NCBI RefSeq assembly: GCF_017309585.1
Contig: NZ_CP071321.1
Span: 806,001 to 870,000, forward strand
Reading direction: 5' to 3'
Source of the DNA: Nitrogeniibacter aestuarii
GTDB taxonomy: Bacteria > Pseudomonadota > Gammaproteobacteria > Burkholderiales > Rhodocyclaceae
DNA: 64,000 nucleotides
A model generated the notes under the pieces. That model was not told the origin of the DNA. It made no database searches and was given only the letters and a program-made list of their open reading frames with translations. The translations under genes were made by a program, and so were the position numbers. Shown here piece by piece: positions 60,215 through 64,000 of this stretch (positions within the stretch are counted from its first letter, which is position 1; the number at the start of each line of letters is the position of its first letter).

Positions 60215-62683
60215 TTATTGTATGGGTGTCGGCCGAATGACCGGTCGCGGCGCTGCGTCAAGGACGGGCGCTGGTGTTGGACGAAGGTCTTCGACCGGCG
60301 CCGGTGGCTGAACCCGCGGTTCGATCTTGATGGGTGCCTGGGGCGGGGCCTCGCTGTCACCGCCGAACAGCCCACCCGGGAACGCCGGGATGACTTCCGA
60401 TGGGGCATCCATCGGTGCCGTGGCGTGTTCAAGCAGATCGTCGGGAAGCTCGGGCGGGATCGGCGCTTCGTTCTCGGCATACACCCAGTCCGGCTCGATG
60501 CCTTCCACCGCTGCCACCCGGGCGACTCGGGCTGGCTTGGGTATCGACTTGTTCTTTACGCCGTCCAGCGCGACCTTCATGTAGTCGATCCAGATCGGTA
60601 GCGCCGTGCGGCCGCCTGTTTCTCCCCTACCGAGATTACTGGGCTGGTCAAAGCCGACCCATGCCACCGTGACAATGTCCGGGTTATAACCACAGAACCA
60701 GGCGTCCACATAGTCGTTGGTTGTGCCGGTCTTGCCGGCGAGGTCGCTACGCCCCAAGGATTTCGCCCGCGCGGCTGTGCCGGCGTTGACCACATCCTGA
60801 AGCATCGAATTCATCACGAAAGCGTTGCGTTCGTCGAGCACCCTCGCCGCCGATTTCCCGGCGACCGGGGCGTCGACGCGCGCCAGAATGTTGCCGTCAC
60901 TGTCCTGAATTTCCTTGATCACGTACGGCTGAATCCGATAGCCGCCATTGGCGAAAACCGCATATCCGGTGGCCATTTGCCAAGGTGTGGCTGAGCCTGC
61001 GCCCAGTGCCATGGTCAAATAGGCCGGCGTGCGATCCGCCGAGAAGCCGAAACGGGTCGCGAAGTCCTGGGTGTAGTCGGGGCCGATCGACTGCAGCAAG
61101 CGGATCGAGACCATGTTCTTCGACTTGGCCAGGGCACGACGAAGTGTCATGGGGCCTTCGTACTTGTGATCATAGTTCGCGGGCTCCCACGCTTGAGACC
61201 CGGTGACCCCTGGCGGGAAGTAGAGCGGCTCGTCTTCCACGTAGCTGCCAGGGCTGAAGCCGCGCTCAAGTGCCGCGGAATACACGAAAGGCTTGAAGCT
61301 TGATCCAGGCTGGCGATACGCCTGTGTCGCGTGATTGAACTTGTTGCGGAAATAGTCGTAGCCGCCCACCAGCGCACGGACCGCGCCATCATCTGCGTTG
61401 ATTGCAACGAGTGCGCCCTCGACGGTCGGCAGCTGGCGAATGGTCCAGCCCAGCTTGTCTTCCTGCTGAAGGCGGATGACGGCCCCCGGGCGGATCCGTT
61501 TGGCGGCCGGTGCCTTGGTGGCCAGCATGGGGGCCGCAAAGCTCAGGGCCTTGCCTTCGATCTCGTACGATTTGCCGTTGCGATAGGCCACCACTTTCTT
61601 GGGCGTCGCTTCGGTCACCACGGCGGCGAGCATGTCTCCATAGTCGGGCAGTTCATCTAGCGCCTCGTCCATGGCCTCGGTGCGCAGCTCGCCGGCCGGC
61701 GGTAGTTCGATGAATTTCTCTGGGCCACGGTAACCATGCCGCAGGTCGTACGCGATGAGTCCATCGCGCAGGGCGCGGTAGGCGGCTTCCTGCTCGTCCT
61801 TGCGGATCGTGGTGATGATCCGGATGCCGAGTTCGTAGGCCTTGTCTTCGAACTGCTCGACTGCGATCTGGCGTGCCATTTCAGCTACGTAATCGGCATG
61901 CACCGTGGATGCTTCGTTGCGATCAGTCGTGACTGCTTTGAAGGGCTCGGTCTTGGCGCTTTCGAGTTCGGCCGTGGAAATGTAGCCCAGCTCGTTCATG
62001 CGCCGAAGGACATAGTGCTGGCGGAGACGGGCGCGTTCCGGGTTGACGACCGGGTTGTACTTGGACGGTGCCTTGGGCAAACCCGCGAGCATGGCGGCTT
62101 CGGCAACAGTCAGGTCGGCGAGTGGCTTTCCATAGTAGGTTTTTGCCGCCGCTGAGAACCCGTAGGCACGCCGACCGAGATAGATCTGGTTGATATAGAG
62201 CCCAAGGATCTGGTCTTTCGTCAGATTTTTCTCGATCTTGAGCGAAAGCAGGATTTCGTAGATTTTTCGGGTGTAGGACTTTTCGCGCGAGAGAAAGAAA
62301 TTGCGCGCCACCTGCATCGTGATGGTGGAGGCGCCTTGCGCCTTGCCACCCGAGAGCAGGTTGGCCGAGGCGGCTCGAGCGATGCCCAGGACATCAACCC
62401 CCGGATGCTCGTAGAAACGCTCGTCCTCGGCGGCGAGAATCGCGTGCTTGAGGACTTCGGGCACCGTGTTGATGTCGACGAAATTCCGCCGCTCCTCGCC
62501 GTATTCGCCGATCAGGTGGCCGTCGGCGGTATAGATCCGTAACGGGATCTTGGGCTGGTAGTCGGTCAGGATGTCGAGGGACGGTAGCTTCGGCCAGGCA
62601 AAGGCAACGACGGCTGCCAAAGTAGCCATTCCGAGCACGACAAGGCCAATCAGGGCCAAAAACGGGTAAAGAACCCAGCGCAT
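60215..62683 (-). CDS. mrcA: Penicillin-binding protein 1A (bifunctional transglycosylase/transpeptidase)
   Basis: This 822-residue class-A penicillin-binding protein is anchored by one N-terminal helix (FLALIGLVVLGMATLAAVVAFAW). The glycosyltransferase domain has catalytic Glu86 in ILAAEDERFYEHPGVD and ASTITMQVARNFFL, followed by an OB-like insert. The transpeptidase domain has its serine in QPGSSFKPF, SxN in AKSKNMVSI and KTG in LAGKTGTTNDY. A proline-rich tail follows. A TATAAT/TTGGTG promoter at 62715-62744 places transcription just before the ATG at 62683, ruling out the longer start at 62812. It is divergent to pilM, as is usual in proteobacteria. Confidence 0.94.
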   Translation of the reverse strand: MRWVLYPFLALIGLVVLGMATLAAVVAFAWPKLPSLDILTDYQPKIPLRIYTADGHLIGEYGEERRNFVDINTVPEVLKHAILAAEDERFYEHPGVDVLGIARAASANLLSGGKAQGASTITMQVARNFFLSREKSYTRKIYEILLSLKIEKNLTKDQILGLYINQIYLGRRAYGFSAAAKTYYGKPLADLTVAEAAMLAGLPKAPSKYNPVVNPERARLRQHYVLRRMNELGYISTAELESAKTEPFKAVTTDRNEASTVHADYVAEMARQIAVEQFEDKAYELGIRIITTIRKDEQEAAYRALRDGLIAYDLRHGYRGPEKFIELPPAGELRTEAMDEALDELPDYGDMLAAVVTEATPKKVVAYRNGKSYEIEGKALSFAAPMLATKAPAAKRIRPGAVIRLQQEDKLGWTIRQLPTVEGALVAINADDGAVRALVGGYDYFRNKFNHATQAYRQPGSSFKPFVYSAALERGFSPGSYVEDEPLYFPPGVTGSQAWEPANYDHKYEGPMTLRRALAKSKNMVSIRLLQSIGPDYTQDFATRFGFSADRTPAYLTMALGAGSATPWQMATGYAVFANGGYRIQPYVIKEIQDSDGNILARVDAPVAGKSAARVLDERNAFVMNSMLQDVVNAGTAARAKSLGRSDLAGKTGTTNDYVDAWFCGYNPDIVTVAWVGFDQPSNLGRGETGGRTALPIWIDYMKVALDGVKNKSIPKPARVARVAAVEGIEPDWVYAENEAPIPPELPDDLLEHATAPMDAPSEVIPAFPGGLFGGDSEAPPQAPIKIEPRVQPPAPVEDLRPTPAPVLDAAPRPVIRPTPIQ

Positions 62684-62714
62684 GCGTCGTAAATATCCGT
62701 GAGTAAATCGCGCA

Positions 62715-62744
62715 ATTATACGTTTTGCGGCGGTGCGGCACCAA
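62715..62744 (-). promoter_or_regulatory. Sigma-70 promoter of the PBP1A gene
   Basis: On the minus strand TTGGTG (62739-62744) and TATAAT (62715-62720) are 18 bases apart. Transcription would start near 62708, about 25 bases before the ATG at 62683. Confidence 0.65.
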
Positions 62745-62851
62745 TCAGTGTGTGACAGAGATGTTTGTTTACACATGCCATCGTTGTTGCTAGCATTGAA
62801 GCCGTTTTTCACATGTTGCGCCTAACATGAAGAAATTTAAGGATTTTCTTT

Positions 62852-63928
62852 GTGATTGACTTGTCGGTTTTTAACCCGAAGGCGCGCCCCTTGGTTGGGC
62901 TCGATATCTCTTCTTCATCGGTAAAGCTCGTCGAGCTTTCCGGTGGTCTCAAAGAAGGGATTCGGATGGAGCGCTATGCGGTAGAGTCGTTGCCCAAGGA
63001 TGCTGTGTCCGATGGCAATATCGTTAACCTCGACGGCGTCGCGGACACCATCAAGCGTGCGTTGCGACGCATGGGGCCGGGTATTCGAAATGTCGCCATG
63101 GCCTTGCCTGCATCTGCTGTCATCACGAAGCGGATTCTTCTGCCTGCGGGATTACGCGAGCAGGAGATGGAGGTTCAGGTTGAGGCTGAGGCCAACCAGT
63201 ACATTCCGTTCGCGCTCGATGAGGTCAATCTGGATTTCCAGGTCATTGGGGAATCCGGTGACGCCGAAGGCGAACTCGATGTTCTCATCGCGGCCTCGCG
63301 AAAAGAGAAGGTGGAAGACCGGATTGCCGCGGCTGAAGCTGCAGGTCTCAAACCGGTGATCATGGATGTCGAGTCCTTCGCTGCCCAAGCGGCCTTCCAT
63401 CATGTCGCTCGTCAGCTTCCCGGTCAGGGCAAGGGCAGCATCATTGCGCTGGTCGACATCGGCGCCAATCTGCTCAATGTCACCGTGCTGCGCGATGGCG
63501 TTCAGGTCTATGCCCGCGAGCAGGCGTTCGGTGGTCAGCAGCTGACACAGGATATTGCGCGTCAATACGGGATGAGTGCAGAAGAGGCGGAGTCCGCGAA
63601 GCGTAGCGGCAGCCTGCCCGAGAACTACACATCGGAGTTGCTTCGCCCCTTCATGGACAGCCTGGCGCTTGAGGTGTCTCGTGCCCTCCAGTTCTTCTTT
63701 ACCTCGACGCAGTTCAATCAGGTGGACCACATCGTTCTCGCGGGTGGCTGTGCCGTGATTCCGGGCCTGGCCGAAGTCGTTGGCGGACGCACTCAGGTCG
63801 ACACCATTGTGGCCAACCCGTTCGCAAAAATGCAGCTTGCTTCCAAGGTGCGCCCGAAGAACCTCATAGCCGATGCGCCCTCGCTTCTTGTGGCGTGCGG
63901 CCTTGCTCTCCGGAGGTTTGATTCATGA
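62852..63928 (+). CDS. pilM: Type IV pilus assembly protein PilM
   Basis: This 358-residue cytoplasmic actin-like ATPase binds the tail of PilN and anchors the PilMNOP alignment complex. It has LVGLDISSSSVKLVELSGG at the N-terminus (phosphate-1 motif), then IALVDIGANLLNVTVLRDG (phosphate-2) and HIVLAGGCAVIPGLAEVV (adenosine motif). The start is a GTG (62852), with AAGGA about ten bases upstream. The stop overlaps the ATG of pilN by 4 bases. Confidence 0.94.
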   Translation: MIDLSVFNPKARPLVGLDISSSSVKLVELSGGLKEGIRMERYAVESLPKDAVSDGNIVNLDGVADTIKRALRRMGPGIRNVAMALPASAVITKRILLPAGLREQEMEVQVEAEANQYIPFALDEVNLDFQVIGESGDAEGELDVLIAASRKEKVEDRIAAAEAAGLKPVIMDVESFAAQAAFHHVARQLPGQGKGSIIALVDIGANLLNVTVLRDGVQVYAREQAFGGQQLTQDIARQYGMSAEEAESAKRSGSLPENYTSELLRPFMDSLALEVSRALQFFFTSTQFNQVDHIVLAGGCAVIPGLAEVVGGRTQVDTIVANPFAKMQLASKVRPKNLIADAPSLLVACGLALRRFDS

Positions 63929-64000
63929 TTCGGATCAACCTGCTTCCTCACCGCGAGGAGGCACGCCGGCAACGCCGAAACAATTTCTACGCTCTGGTCG
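63925..64000 (+). CDS. pilN: PilN, start only (cut by window end)
   Basis: Only the first 25 codons are visible, reading MIRINLLPHREEARRQRR, the conserved PilN start that binds PilM. It overlaps the pilM stop by 4 bases and runs past the window edge. This N-terminal peptide and its position after pilM make the call secure despite the truncation. Confidence 0.9.
   Translation, partial: MIRINLLPHREEARRQRRNNFYALV

Noticed and set aside
62684..62812. Longer N-terminus of PBP1A starting at 62812
   Set aside because: A TTGGTG-18-TATAAT promoter lies inside this stretch on the same strand, and residues before MRWVLYPF have no family similarity.

Overview
The window is GC-rich chromosomal DNA from a betaproteobacterium. 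It most resembles the Rhodocyclales (Thauera/Azoarcus/Zoogloea relatives). The reasons are an exosortase-B exopolysaccharide locus (epsL, epsD-epsE-epsF-epsG-xrtB-epsI), PEP-CTERM proteins, a proteobacterial ubiquinone route (ubiC-ubiA, ubiD), and the lptM/lysA - cyaY - mrcA/ponA - pilM arrangement. This placement is inferred from gene content and order; no 16S rRNA gene is present. I saw no tRNA, rRNA, CRISPR array, insertion sequence or phage gene.

Layout. 1-19.3 kb is housekeeping, nearly all on the + strand: a partial DUF3750 gene, an HTH regulator, a lipid-remodelling run (Aas-type acyltransferase/acyl-ACP synthetase, a Tat-exported amidohydrolase, an MFS-PlsC fusion), a DUF2339/DUF3999 membrane pair, a convergent YdcF gene, metY, DUF2802 and SPOR proteins, fliW, ridA, recG, ubiC and ubiA. 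19.4-28.6 kb holds a PEP-CTERM metalloprotease, a large hybrid histidine kinase, ubiD, a small membrane protein, sfsA, a PBP4-type carboxypeptidase and a lytic transglycosylase.

28.6-57.6 kb is a surface-polysaccharide region. A divergent promoter region separates an undecaprenyl-phosphate hexose-1-phosphate transferase (- strand) from epsL (+ strand). Then follow the export and chain-length genes epsD-G, exosortase xrtB and epsI. After these come glycan-specific genes: a glycosyltransferase, a Wzy-like polymerase, two different sulfotransferases, a Wzx-like flippase, an exported glycoside hydrolase, two more GT4 glycosyltransferases and an acyltransferase-3 protein. On the opposite strand lies a very large exported protein with five tandem ~180-residue domains in front of a clan-A glycoside hydrolase domain. 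The region closes with a nucleotidyltransferase and rfbBACD for dTDP-L-rhamnose, plus a small unknown gene coupled to rfbD. Together these could build, polymerise, sulfate, acylate, export and trim a rhamnose-containing exopolysaccharide.

57.6-64 kb: a second PEP-CTERM protein, lysA-lptM, cyaY, the bifunctional penicillin-binding protein 1A, and the start of the type IV pilus operon (pilM, then a truncated pilN).

The most interesting points are the five-repeat glycoside hydrolase, the pair of sulfotransferases inside an exosortase-B cluster, an MshEN-like (possible c-di-GMP-binding) module fused to the EpsG kinase, a degenerate receiver domain in the hybrid kinase, and several structured intergenic regions with inverted repeats.
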